Below, piece after piece: positions 25,246 to 34,989 of a stretch of DNA of 64,000 nt. Below the pieces are notes generated by a model, which did not search any database, was not told the DNA's origin, and saw only the letters and a program-made list of their open reading frames with translations. The DNA is from Bin5 sp965221345 (lineage in GTDB: Bacteria > Chloroflexota > Anaerolineae > Caldilineales > Caldilineaceae): positions 2,790,001 to 2,854,000 of the forward strand of contig CBDCSD010000002.1 of the NCBI GenBank assembly GCA_965221345.1, given 5' to 3'. Made by a program: the position numbers and the translations under genes. The stretch's first letter is position 1, and every line of letters begins with the position of its first letter.

Positions 25246-26288
25246 CTTCCCCAACTTAGGGGTACCAGCCGCCCGTCCGCGCGCGCTGCATAGATTTCTG
25301 CTGCGTGGTCTGCCGTGTGGGCTGACATCGAAACGAGCAGATTGACGAGGTTTCCTCTTTCTCCCCAGTCGTATTCCACCTCTTTACGCAACTTCTCTTC
25401 GCTGAGTCTCTGGCAGCGGCTGACAATGCGTCGGTGACAGGTTGCCAAGTTGTCCAACACTTCGATCATCGACAGATCGGCCCTGGCAGCATGGAGACGA
25501 GCATTTATCGTGCCAACATCTCCACTGATCCATTGGGCGAGAGAGTCGTCGCTCCCAGGGTCCGGGCTTGCCGGTGCTGGTGACTGGCGGGCGGGCACCG
25601 ATATATTGGGCCAGCGTTTGACGAGTTCCAGGATGTACTCGTCCCAGGCGAGGATATGGGCGAGGAGATCGCGGACGGTCCAGTCTCCGCAAACGGGGAC
25701 GGACGTGCAACTTGCTTCCGTGAGGCCGGTGATCGCATCCAGCAGACTTTTGAAGTGGCGCCGGTAAAACTTGGACAAGCGATCTCGGCCCCAACGTTCA
25801 AGTGAAAAGCAGTAGCGGTGCGCCTCCCCGGCATGCTCATCCACATGTTCGGGCATTCGCTCCAGCAGCTGCTTTACGATTGGGCTGCGTTGGCCTCGGT
25901 CCACATAGTCGGCTTCAATCTGCTCCGAAGTGAGTGACAGCGCGAATTGGATCAACGCCCGGCGCGCCTCGTCGGCCTCGTTCACTACCGTGTCCCAGCT
26001 GCGATTCTCATTGGCTGCCCTTTCGTCATTCGTCTCTACAGTCTGGGCGGTCGGCAGTTCCTCGCGGTGCCCGAGCGCCGCCTGCATGCGCTGCAACTGG
26101 AAATTGTCCCAAAAGGCGATGTGGGCTACGGCGGCGACAGGCGTCCAACCGTTTTCAAGGCAGGGCTGGGCGTACTCATCCGGTTCAAGCAGGAACAGAG
26201 GCCATCGAAAGTTGAGATAGCTCCTGCGGAGTTTTTCGGCGTATTCGGCGCCGAGGGAGCTGGCTGGAGCGGGCTGTTGTGGCGTCAT
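25242..26288 (-). CDS. Tandem DinB/ClbS-like four-helix-bundle protein
   Basis: A 348-residue soluble protein made of two DinB-like halves. The first, residues about 15-170, contains WTPVAAVAHIAFWDNFQLQRM. The second, residues about 175-340, contains GDWTVRDLLAHILAWDEYIL. Each half begins its second helix with the W-x-(V/P)-x-(D/A)-(V/L)-(L/A)-A-H-(I/L) histidine motif typical of the superfamily, which includes metal-dependent thiol transferases and the ClbS colibactin-resistance protein. A C-terminal His cluster (SMSAHTADHAAEIYA) could complete a metal site. The exact reaction is unknown. Confidence 0.7.
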   Translation of the reverse strand: MTPQQPAPASSLGAEYAEKLRRSYLNFRWPLFLLEPDEYAQPCLENGWTPVAAVAHIAFWDNFQLQRMQAALGHREELPTAQTVETNDERAANENRSWDTVVNEADEARRALIQFALSLTSEQIEADYVDRGQRSPIVKQLLERMPEHVDEHAGEAHRYCFSLERWGRDRLSKFYRRHFKSLLDAITGLTEASCTSVPVCGDWTVRDLLAHILAWDEYILELVKRWPNISVPARQSPAPASPDPGSDDSLAQWISGDVGTINARLHAARADLSMIEVLDNLATCHRRIVSRCQRLSEEKLRKEVEYDWGERGNLVNLLVSMSAHTADHAAEIYAARADGRLVPLSWGS

Positions 26289-26300
26289 GGTTGGCTGTCC

Positions 26301-28016
26301 TTACGTTCTTAGTGAGCGCAGACGGTTGAAGGCGGCGGCGAGCTCGTGGCGGCGGAAGCGCGTGAGGGCCCCGGTGCGGCGGCGATCCAGCACGTCCAGC
26401 CCGTCGCGTTCGATATCGGCCATAACCAAGTCCAGAATCTCCGACAGGGTGCGTTGACCGTCGATATAGCGGCGGCGAGCATAGTCGAGCGCGGCGCCGA
26501 TGGCGCGCGTCTGCGCCCGTTGGACGATCTGTTCCACGGCCGACAGGTCCAGCGTTTCCGTACCGAACTGAACTGTCTGCAGGTCTCGGGTCTTGATATT
26601 TGCTTCCCGCCGTCCTTTCGCCGGGTTGACACTGCCAGGCTGGGGCCGGCGTTGGAAATCGACTGTGAACGCGTTGCTCTCTTCTGTAACCCGACCGGTG
26701 GGCTGGGCCGCGGCAACCGCCTTCGCGCGTGCAGTCACATCGTGAGGGCGAAACGTGTCCATCGCGATTACGGTATTGGCAACATCCAGATAGTCGCCGC
26801 TGCCGCCACAGACGAGAACAGTGCTGAGGCCGTTTTGCGCGTGCAACTTGGTCACGCGGTCGATATAGGGGGTGATAGGTTCTTGCTCCTTCGGCACCAG
26901 CGCCTGCATCCGTGCATCCCGGATCAGGAAGTTGGTGGCAGCTGTGTCTTCGTCGATAAGCAAACCGTCGGCCCCTGATTCAAGCGCCTCAATAATCGCC
27001 GCGGCCTGGCTGGTGGACCCACTGGCGTTACCGCTGGAAAAGCGGCAGGTGGGTTGTCCCAGCGGCAAGGTACCGATAAAGGGCGAGATATCAACGCCGC
27101 TGACCGAGCGCCCGTCCTCGGCCCGAATTTTGACCAGGTCGGCCGCACTGACCACAAGCTCACGTCCATCGCTGGGCCGGTGGTTGTAGACGCCGCGTTC
27201 GATCGCCCGCAACAGGGTCGATTTTCCGTGATACCCGCCGCCGACGATGAGCGTCACTCCCGCAGGGATGCCCATGCCATGCACGGTCCCCGCGTGGGGC
27301 AAGGCAAAGGAAACTCTCAAGCTATCCGGCGTGTTGAATTGAACGGCCGCGTCGTCCCCCAGGGGGCCATCGTCGACGCCGCTGGATCGGGCCAGGATCG
27401 CGCCATCGGCGACGAAGGCGATCAGGCCGCGTCCCGCCAGCATGGCACGCAATGCGTCTGCGTCCTCGTTCACGGCGGCGTGGAGCCACAAATCGTTCGC
27501 GGGGTGGCTTCGGGTGTACAAGCTGTTGGCGACGATCCGGGGCAGTTCCTCCAGGAGCAAACTGCAAGCCTGCCGGCCCAGAACTCTTCTGCCCTGGGCC
27601 GGCAGGCCGACTGTAAATCGCGCCTCGACAGTGCCGTCGCCATGTATCTGCACCGCCGTGTTCGCCAACACCTGCTGTCCGGGCGACTCGATGCGGATTT
27701 CGCCACTTTTCCCGCTGCCCCGCCGCGCGGACAACTTGTCTGCCTGGCGGGCAAAGGCCCTGGCGAGGTAGCAACTGACGCCAACAGTCCGGCTTGCATT
27801 GGCATACAACCGATCAGGCAGCTCGGCAGCTGCAGGCGGGACCAGCACCCGCAAGCGGCTGGGTGCTGCGAAAGGGTCCGGTTGCACGGCATCGACGGCA
27901 AGCGTGAAGCCGGCGAACTGATAGGTACGGGCTATCTCTCTATAGGCCTTGTAACCCTTGCCGTCGATGCGGAGTAGAATCTGGCGCAAAGCCTCGACTG
28001 GAACTGTGTCGGACAT
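26301..28016 (-). CDS. ABC-class ATPase (PF09818-like), function unknown
   Basis: About 571 residues of a soluble predicted ATPase. The N-terminus DTVPVEALRQILLRIDGKGYKAY and the core LIVGGGYHGKSTLLRAIERGVYNH (Walker A near residue 255), RFSSGNASGSTSQAAAI (ABC-type signature region) and LLIDEDTAATNFLIRD (Walker B) match the family annotated only as predicted ABC-class ATPase. No membrane segments are present, so it is not a transporter subunit. A TTG nine bases upstream extends the frame, but the ATG at 28016 (MSDTVPVE) is more likely. It is the farthest-upstream gene of this minus-strand group, 12 bases before the DinB-like gene. Confidence 0.85.
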   Translation of the reverse strand: MSDTVPVEALRQILLRIDGKGYKAYREIARTYQFAGFTLAVDAVQPDPFAAPSRLRVLVPPAAAELPDRLYANASRTVGVSCYLARAFARQADKLSARRGSGKSGEIRIESPGQQVLANTAVQIHGDGTVEARFTVGLPAQGRRVLGRQACSLLLEELPRIVANSLYTRSHPANDLWLHAAVNEDADALRAMLAGRGLIAFVADGAILARSSGVDDGPLGDDAAVQFNTPDSLRVSFALPHAGTVHGMGIPAGVTLIVGGGYHGKSTLLRAIERGVYNHRPSDGRELVVSAADLVKIRAEDGRSVSGVDISPFIGTLPLGQPTCRFSSGNASGSTSQAAAIIEALESGADGLLIDEDTAATNFLIRDARMQALVPKEQEPITPYIDRVTKLHAQNGLSTVLVCGGSGDYLDVANTVIAMDTFRPHDVTARAKAVAAAQPTGRVTEESNAFTVDFQRRPQPGSVNPAKGRREANIKTRDLQTVQFGTETLDLSAVEQIVQRAQTRAIGAALDYARRRYIDGQRTLSEILDLVMADIERDGLDVLDRRRTGALTRFRRHELAAAFNRLRSLRT

Positions 28017-28203
28017 GGTTCCCAACCTGCATGCTTGGACGCCGTAGGGCGTATCACTGTCGGCTGACTAAGTATGCCAGCGGTAGAAGGAAGCGTGCAA
28101 CGAATGCAATATGCCTCCGGCGCCTACCAGGAAAGACGCTTCGCACATCGTCTCATCCGATCGGCTCGCTGAGGTTCTGACACTTCCCTCACTGGCAAAG
28201 GAT

Positions 28204-28232
28204 TTTACATCGCACAAAAACACTTGTACACT
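28204..28232 (+). promoter_or_regulatory. Candidate sigma-70-type promoter for the aldo/keto reductase pair
   Basis: TTTACA (28204-28209) and TACACT (28227-28232) are separated by 17 bases and lie about 80 bases before the ATG of the first aldo/keto reductase. The spacing is ideal and the hexamers match 5 and 4 of 6 consensus positions. It is a sequence match only. Confidence 0.35.
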
Positions 28233-28310
28233 GTAGGCCAGTTCGGGTACCGCAAGAAATCACGAGCCAATGCATTGAAAGCTTTTCCCCTACCTGAAAG
28301 GGCTTCCTAG

Positions 28311-29327
28311 ATGGAGTATCGAAATTTCGGCCGAACGGGGATGAAGGTCAGCCCCCTTTGCCTGGGCTGTTGGAACTTCGGTGAGCGTACAAACCCGCAA
28401 GACTCCTATGCAATTGTAAACAGAGCGTTGGACGCCGGCTTTAACTTTTTGGATACGGCGAACGTATATAGTCGCGGCCGCAGCGAGGAAATAACGGGCG
28501 AGGCGTTAAAGCGTAATGGCAGCCGCAGCCGCGTCGTTCTGGCGACAAAGTTTCATGGCAGGATGAACGACGACGATCCCAATGCCGCTGGCAGCAGTCG
28601 CCGCCACATTATTGAACAGTGTGAAGCCAGCCTCCGCAGATTGCAAACAGATTACATCGACATCTATCAGATTCACCGGCCCCGCCCCGACGTCGCGATT
28701 GACGAGACTTTGCGTGCGCTCGACGACCTGGTGCGGGCGGGAAAGGTTCGCTATCTCGGCAGCAGCACATTCGCAGCGTGGCAGGTTGTTGAGTCGCTCT
28801 GGGTTGCGAAGGAGTTGGGCCTGAACCGCTTTGTTTCCGAGCAGCCCCCTTATCATATCCTGGACCGGCGCATCGAGCGGGGGTTGGTCCCGATGGCCCT
28901 GACTTTCGGCATTGGCCTGATCCCCTGGAGCCCGTTGGCCGGGGGCCTACTGACTGGCAAGTACACGCGAGGGCAATCGGCGCCGGAAGGCGCGCGATAC
29001 GCCACACCGGAAGATGAGCCGCGCCAGTTCCGCCGTCTGAATGACAGCGTTTATGACGTGAACGAGGGTCTGCTGCCCCTGGCTGAAGCCAAGGGTTGTA
29101 CGCTGTCTCAACTGGCGCTGGCCTGGTGTGCTCAGCAGCCGGGAATCACCAGTCCAATACTTGGCCCTCGCACGATGGAGCAGTTGGAAGACAATCTCGG
29201 CGCACTACAAGTTACCGTCACCGCTGAAGACCGTCAGCGTATCGACGAACTGGTCCCGCCTGGGCGGATGGTTAGCCCGTTTTACGAGGCCGATTTCGGT
29301 CCGAGTCTCCATCGCGCCATTGCCTGA
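28311..29327 (+). CDS. Aldo/keto reductase (copy 1 of a tandem pair)
   Basis: A 338-residue NADPH-dependent (alpha/beta)8 reductase. The catalytic tetrad is visible in NFLDTANVY (Asp, Tyr), VLATKFHG (Lys) and YQIHRPRP (His). LIPWSPLAGGLLTGKY and the C-terminal ILGPRTMEQLEDNLGA cofactor loop mark the family that includes YajO and the potassium-channel beta subunit. Such enzymes reduce aldehydes or keto sugars. The following gene has the same length and very similar sequence, so the two arose by tandem duplication; their substrates are unknown. Confidence 0.93.
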   Translation: MEYRNFGRTGMKVSPLCLGCWNFGERTNPQDSYAIVNRALDAGFNFLDTANVYSRGRSEEITGEALKRNGSRSRVVLATKFHGRMNDDDPNAAGSSRRHIIEQCEASLRRLQTDYIDIYQIHRPRPDVAIDETLRALDDLVRAGKVRYLGSSTFAAWQVVESLWVAKELGLNRFVSEQPPYHILDRRIERGLVPMALTFGIGLIPWSPLAGGLLTGKYTRGQSAPEGARYATPEDEPRQFRRLNDSVYDVNEGLLPLAEAKGCTLSQLALAWCAQQPGITSPILGPRTMEQLEDNLGALQVTVTAEDRQRIDELVPPGRMVSPFYEADFGPSLHRAIA

Positions 29328-29412
29328 TCGGTGTAGCAGGCAAGGCGTCATCCGAAAGACACTCGAGACGTGTTCGCAGACTGACACCAACAGAACGCAA
29401 AAGGACTCCTGA

Positions 29413-30429
29413 ATGGAATACCGCGATTTCGGACGTACAGGCATGAAAGTTAGCCCCCTATGCCTGGGTTGTATGAATTTCGGGCGGCGTACAACGCCGG
29501 AAGAGTCCTACCCAATAATCGACAGAGCGCTGGATGCCGGCTTAAACTTTCTGGATACTGCCAACGTCTACGACCGCGGCGGCAGCGAGGAGATCACCGG
29601 CGAGGCATTGAAGCGCAACGGTAAGCGCAGCCGCATCGTTCTGGCCACAAAGGTCCACGGCAGGATGGATGACGACGATCCCAATGCCGCCGGAAGCAGC
29701 CGCCGCCATATAATCGAACAGTGTGAAGCCAGCCTCAAGCGTTTGCAGACCGATTACATCGACATCTATCAGATGCACAGGCCCCGCCCGGAGATTGCGA
29801 TTGACGAGACCCTGCGGGCGCTCGACGACCTGGTGCGGGCGGGCAAAGTGCGCTATCTCGGCACCAGTACATTTTCGGCATGGCAGGTGGTGGAGTCACT
29901 TTGGGCGGCGAAAGAATTGGGACTGAACCGCTTTGTCTCTGAGCAGCCCCCCTATAATATTCTGGATCGGCGCATCGAACGAGAGCTGATTCCGATGGCC
30001 CGTACTTTCGGCATCGGTCTGATCCCCTGGAGCCCATTGGCTGGGGGCCTACTGACCGGCAAGTATACGCGTGAGCAGCCTTCGCCGGAAGGGGCGCGCT
30101 ACGCCAACGCTGCGAATGAGCCGCGGTTAGCCCGCCGCAAATCCGGCAATTTCTATGAGATTACGGAAGGCCTGCTGCCCCTGGCTGAAGCGAAGGGCTG
30201 TACGCTGTCTCAATTGGCGCTGGCCTGGTGTGCTCAGCAGCCGGGAATCACCAGCCCAATCATTGGGCCCCGCACGATGGAGCAGCTGGAGGACAATCTC
30301 GGCGCGTTTGAGGTAACTATCACCGCTGACGACCGCCGGCAAATCGACGCCTTGGTGCCACCGGGGCGGATGGTCAGCCCGTTCTACGAGGCGGACTTCG
30401 GTCCTAATATCCATCGCGCTATTGTCTGA
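29413..30429 (+). CDS. Aldo/keto reductase (copy 2 of a tandem pair)
   Basis: Also 338 residues and colinear with copy 1 throughout, with the same catalytic residues (FLDTANVY, VLATKVHG, YQMHRPRP) and the same cofactor loop (IIGPRTMEQLEDNLGA). Differences cluster around residues 225-250, near the loops that shape the substrate pocket, so the copies may differ in substrate. AAAGGA lies seven bases before the ATG. The 85-base gap from copy 1 suggests one transcript. Confidence 0.93.
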   Translation: MEYRDFGRTGMKVSPLCLGCMNFGRRTTPEESYPIIDRALDAGLNFLDTANVYDRGGSEEITGEALKRNGKRSRIVLATKVHGRMDDDDPNAAGSSRRHIIEQCEASLKRLQTDYIDIYQMHRPRPEIAIDETLRALDDLVRAGKVRYLGTSTFSAWQVVESLWAAKELGLNRFVSEQPPYNILDRRIERELIPMARTFGIGLIPWSPLAGGLLTGKYTREQPSPEGARYANAANEPRLARRKSGNFYEITEGLLPLAEAKGCTLSQLALAWCAQQPGITSPIIGPRTMEQLEDNLGAFEVTITADDRRQIDALVPPGRMVSPFYEADFGPNIHRAIV

Positions 30430-30516
30430 TTGGGATGGCCTGCTCTGCGCCGGCCGCAGCACATTTGCAAGGCCGACCGGGCGACACAGGCAGTACGAGA
30501 TACGCATACTTTTTCC

Positions 30517-30537
30517 GAATTGACTTGAGGTCAATTC
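30517..30537. promoter_or_regulatory. Perfect palindrome upstream of the lar operon
   Basis: GAATTGAC-TTGAG-GTCAATTC has perfect 8-bp arms around a 5-base centre, 26 bases before the larB start codon. An inverted repeat of this length just ahead of the first gene is a likely operator for a dimeric regulator. Which regulator is unknown; none is encoded next to it. There is no T-run, so it does not look like a terminator of the preceding gene. Confidence 0.6.
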
Positions 30538-30563
30538 CCATTCGTTGACTGACACGCCCCCTG

Positions 30564-31388
30564 ATGAATGAAACACAGTTGGCAGCACTTTTGTCCGACG
30601 TAGCTGGCGGGACGCTGTCTGTAGACGCCGCCTTGTCCCGGCTTCGGATTATGCCGTTTGAGACGCTTGAAGGCGTGGCGACGTTGGACCATCACCGGCA
30701 ATTGCGGACGGGCTTCCCGGAAGTGATCTATTGCGAGGGCAAGACTGCGGAGCAGGTTGGGCTGATCGCGGAGCGGCTGGCTGCCCGGGCACCCCGGCTA
30801 TTGGGGACGCGCGCGACGGAAGAACAGTTCAGAGCGGCCTCGCAGCGTGTTCCTGATCTGAATTGGCACGAGCAGGCCCGCTGTCTATGGTTGGACGGTG
30901 AACCGGCATCGGACCTTAAGGCGGGCGTAGTGGTCGTATGCGCAGGTACGAGCGATCTGCCGGTGCTGGAAGAGGCGGCTCTCACGCTGCGGTTGATGGG
31001 ACATGACCCCCGAAAAATTACCGATGTGGGTGTTGCGGGTCTCCACAGGATCCTTCCCCATATCGAGACGCTACAGCAGGCGAATGTTGTCGTAGTCATC
31101 GCCGGCATGGAGGGCGCCCTCGCTTCGGTTGTTGCCGGGCTGACCCAGGCGCCGGTGATTGCCGTACCGACGAGCATAGGCTACGGCGCCAGCTTTGGAG
31201 GCATAGCGGCCCTGCTTGCCATGCTCAACAGTTGCGCGTCCGGCTTGGCCGTGGTGAACATCGACAACGGCTTTGGCGCAGGCCACATGGCGGCACTGAT
31301 AAACGGCAAGATAGAAGACAATTCCCCAGGTTCTTGTAATGGATACACGCATTCCACATACAATTCGCAGGTAGCAGCCAGTTCATAG
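30564..31388 (+). CDS. larB: Nickel-pincer cofactor biosynthesis protein LarB
   Basis: A 274-residue protein; LarB carboxylates and hydrolyses nicotinic acid adenine dinucleotide to start synthesis of the nickel-pincer nucleotide of lactate racemase-type enzymes. The conserved VVVCAGTSDLPVLEEAALT, VVVIAGMEGALASVVAGL and PVIAVPTSIGYGASFGGIAALLAMLNSCASG segments are those of the PurE-like LarB family, including the G-x-S-D and GMEGALASVV motifs. The C-terminal 25 residues after MAALINGK are a polar extension. It is the first gene of larB-larE-larC and is preceded by a strong palindrome. Confidence 0.95.
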   Translation: MNETQLAALLSDVAGGTLSVDAALSRLRIMPFETLEGVATLDHHRQLRTGFPEVIYCEGKTAEQVGLIAERLAARAPRLLGTRATEEQFRAASQRVPDLNWHEQARCLWLDGEPASDLKAGVVVVCAGTSDLPVLEEAALTLRLMGHDPRKITDVGVAGLHRILPHIETLQQANVVVVIAGMEGALASVVAGLTQAPVIAVPTSIGYGASFGGIAALLAMLNSCASGLAVVNIDNGFGAGHMAALINGKIEDNSPGSCNGYTHSTYNSQVAASS

Positions 31389-31401
31389 TCAGGGCAAGGG
31401 T

Positions 31402-32331
<930 letters not shown>

Positions 32332-32386
32332 CCGGTGTTACCCAGGTTAGCGGCGCCAGCGCCACTGGCCACTAGCCACAACAACC

Positions 32387-33649
32387 ATGCCTCTCGCCTA
32401 TCTAGACACCCCTTCCGGAATTTCCGGTGACATCTTTCTCGGTTGCCTGGTGGACGCCGGTTGGCCGCTGTCTTCGCTTCATGACACTGCGGATAGCCTG
32501 AACTTGCCAGACGGCAGTTGGCGCATCCATGCGGAGTCGGTGATGCAAGGGGGTTTGCGTGCTACACGCATCCATGTGGAAGTAAGCGAACAGAGCACCG
32601 AGCGACATCTGGCCGACGTGCAGGAGATTGTCGAGACCGCCAACTTGCCGGCGGAGGTCAAACACCGGGCGTGTGCCGTTTTCGCGCGACTGGCAGCGGC
32701 GGAGGCACATATTCACGGCACGACGCCGGACGCGGTCCACTTTCATGAGGTCGGTGCGCTGGATGCGATAATCGACATCGCCGGGGTCTGTGCTGGGCTG
32801 CATGAACTTGCGATCGATTCCCTGTGCGCGTCGGCGCTTCCGCTCGGCCCCGGCTGGACCAGTTCGATGCACGGGCGCATACCGCTGCCCGCGCCGGCAA
32901 CGCTCGAGCTGCTGGCTGCCGCCGGCGCACCGACCGTAGCCGCGCCCGGCCCAGGCGAACTGGTAACACCGACCGGCGCGGCCCTGCTGGCAGAGTTGGC
33001 GCAGTTTCGTCAACCGTCGCTGCGTTTGCGCAGGATTGGCTATGGCGCGGGACAGAAGGTTTTCGAGTGGCCCAATGTTGCCCGCCTGTGGCTGGGTGAA
33101 GAGATTTCTGAGGAGCAGGACGGGCCAGCACGAGAACCATCCGAATCTCTGGTGGTGATCGAAACAAATATCGATGACATGAATCCGGAACTGTATGAAC
33201 CGGTACAGCGTCATCTGTTTGATGCCGGCGCGCTCGACGTTTGGACGACCGCGATTGCCATGAAGAAAGCTCGGCCCGGCACGCTGCTGCGCGTCCTCGC
33301 CGCGCCAGGTGATGAATCCAGGCTTTGCGCGCTTCTTCTGCGCGAGACGACTACGCTGGGCGTACGGGTATATCCGGTCCGGCGCCATGTTGCCGAGCGA
33401 AATGTCGAAACGGTCGATACGCCCTACGGGCCGGTTCGAGTAAAGGTGAAGCTGGTGGATGGCCAGGCCGTCGGCGCAAAGCCCGAGTTTGAGGACTGTT
33501 ACGCCCTGGCCGAAGCCACCAGTACTCCTCTGCCGGCCGTGTATGCCGCCGCGCTGGCAGCCGCATCGCCCCTGGTCAGTTCGCATTCCAACTTTCCGAC
33601 GCAGGCGGAAGAAAAAGAGGCCGCGCCAGATGGCGAAGTTGGTGCATAA
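32387..33649 (+). CDS. larC: Nickel insertion protein LarC (fused LarC1-LarC2)
   Basis: A 420-residue CTP-dependent nickel insertase for the pincer cofactor. The N-terminal half has SGISGDIFLGCLVDAG, VHFHEVGALDAIIDIAG and the His-containing HGRIPLPAPATLELL. The C-terminal half has NIDDMNPELYEPV, ALDVWTTAIAMKKARPG and the ALRETTTLGVR-like segment. In some bacteria LarC is made by programmed frameshift between two halves; here the frame is continuous. No LarA-type target enzyme is in the window, so the enzyme using this cofactor must lie elsewhere. The start is 55 bases after larE. Confidence 0.95.
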   Translation: MPLAYLDTPSGISGDIFLGCLVDAGWPLSSLHDTADSLNLPDGSWRIHAESVMQGGLRATRIHVEVSEQSTERHLADVQEIVETANLPAEVKHRACAVFARLAAAEAHIHGTTPDAVHFHEVGALDAIIDIAGVCAGLHELAIDSLCASALPLGPGWTSSMHGRIPLPAPATLELLAAAGAPTVAAPGPGELVTPTGAALLAELAQFRQPSLRLRRIGYGAGQKVFEWPNVARLWLGEEISEEQDGPAREPSESLVVIETNIDDMNPELYEPVQRHLFDAGALDVWTTAIAMKKARPGTLLRVLAAPGDESRLCALLLRETTTLGVRVYPVRRHVAERNVETVDTPYGPVRVKVKLVDGQAVGAKPEFEDCYALAEATSTPLPAVYAAALAAASPLVSSHSNFPTQAEEKEAAPDGEVGA

Positions 33650-34061
33650 GGTCGTTCCCATCGTACTGCGGCGATGTGAACGACTGCAGATCCTGGCTTT
33701 CCGCCATCCCCAGGCCGGCACACAGTTGGTCAAAGGAACGCTGGAGAACGGTGAAAAGGCGGAAGATGCCACGCTGCGCGAACTGGCCGAGGAGTCCGGC
33801 ATCGAGAACGCTACAGTTGTGAGGCCGCTGGGTCAGTTGACCTTGCGGGAAATAGCGCAGCACTGGCGTCTCTATCTGTGTCGCGTACCGGGCCAACTGC
33901 CAGACCATTGGTCCTTCTTCACACAAGATGATGGGGGACACCTGTTCGACTTTTTCTGGCACGAACTGGACAAGCCGACGGATGACAGCTGGCACCAGGA
34001 TTTTCATCGGGCCATGACATTGGTCCGCAACCTGTTTCAGGAAGACAAAGCAGACTTCTAA
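33630..34061 (+). CDS. NUDIX hydrolase family protein
   Basis: A 143-residue small hydrolase starting at ATG 33630, 20 bases inside the end of larC. The NUDIX box is seen as KGTLENGEKAEDATLRELAEESG (residues about 35-57): the G-x5-E-x7-RE-x2-EE-x-G core is present, with the usual Mg2+-binding glutamates. It would hydrolyse a nucleoside diphosphate linked to another group. Translational overlap with larC makes it part of the lar operon; a role in clearing or making a nucleotide intermediate of the pincer cofactor is possible but is inference. Confidence 0.85.
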   Translation: MAKLVHKVVPIVLRRCERLQILAFRHPQAGTQLVKGTLENGEKAEDATLRELAEESGIENATVVRPLGQLTLREIAQHWRLYLCRVPGQLPDHWSFFTQDDGGHLFDFFWHELDKPTDDSWHQDFHRAMTLVRNLFQEDKADF

Positions 34062-34095
34062 ACTGCCACATCTTGATCCACAAGGAGATCTATCT

Positions 34096-34956
34096 ATGAT
34101 TCCACAACGGCTTTTTGGCCGAACAGGCCACAACAGCACCGTTACTCTCTTTGGTGCAGCCGCGTTAGGCCGAGTCACACAGGCCGATGCCGACCGTACC
34201 TTGGAACTGCTGCTCGAATACGGCGTAAATCACATAGACACCGCAGCCAGCTACGGCGAAGCCGAGGTCCGCATCGCCCCTTGGCTCGAAAGGCACCGGG
34301 ACCGCTTCTTCCTGGCGACCAAGACCAACGAACGCGAATATGCAGCCGCCAAGGCCCAGATTCATCATTCTCTGGAGCGGATGCGCGTGGACAAGATCGA
34401 CCTGATCCAATTTCACAATTTGGGTCACCCGGACGACTGGGAAACGGCCATGGGCGAGAATGGCGCGCTCGAAGCGGCCAAGGAAGCTCGTGATCAAGGA
34501 CTGGTGAAATATATCGGCGTAACCGGGCACGGCCTCAAAATCGCGGCCTTTCATTACCGCAGCCTGCAGGCGTTTGATTTCGATTCGATCCTGCTGCCCT
34601 GGAACATCCAGATGAAGCAGAACAGCCAGTACGCCTCCGACTTCGACCGGGTTGTCGGTCGGGCGCGCGAACGGGGCATCGCCGTGCAAACGATAAAATC
34701 ACTCGCGCGCGGCCCCTGGGCCACGACGCCCAAGAGCCGTAACACCTGGTACCAGCCCCTGGAAGAGCAGGCGGACATCGACCGCGCCGTTCACTGGATT
34801 CTGGCCCAAGAGAATCTGTTTTTGAACACGGCGAGCGATATCAACCTGCTGCCCAAAGTCCTTGACGCCGCGAGCCGGTTCGACGGCGAGGGCCCAAGCG
34901 ATGAAGAGATGGCGGCGATGGTGGCGGAACAGAGCATGACCCCCCTGTTCGCCTGA
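34096..34956 (+). CDS. Aldo/keto reductase, short form
   Basis: A 286-residue aldo/keto reductase, not a close copy of the 28-30 kb pair. The catalytic residues are in HIDTAASYG (Asp, Tyr), FLATKTNER (Lys) and LIQFHNLG (His). The C-terminus has LAQENLFLNTASDINLLPKVLDA, as in the short YdhF-like or ferredoxin-related subfamily. AAGGAG lies ten bases before the ATG. It follows the NUDIX gene by 34 bases on the same strand, so it may be transcribed with the lar genes. The substrate is unknown. Confidence 0.88.
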   Translation: MIPQRLFGRTGHNSTVTLFGAAALGRVTQADADRTLELLLEYGVNHIDTAASYGEAEVRIAPWLERHRDRFFLATKTNEREYAAAKAQIHHSLERMRVDKIDLIQFHNLGHPDDWETAMGENGALEAAKEARDQGLVKYIGVTGHGLKIAAFHYRSLQAFDFDSILLPWNIQMKQNSQYASDFDRVVGRARERGIAVQTIKSLARGPWATTPKSRNTWYQPLEEQADIDRAVHWILAQENLFLNTASDINLLPKVLDAASRFDGEGPSDEEMAAMVAEQSMTPLFA

Positions 34957-34989
34957 CCTGGCAGACGTGGCCTTGCACCAGCCGACCGG

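Noticed and set aside
28026..28310. A tRNA or small RNA gene in the gap before the aldo/keto reductases
   Set aside because: No cloverleaf or T-loop sequence could be built; only a candidate promoter is visible.
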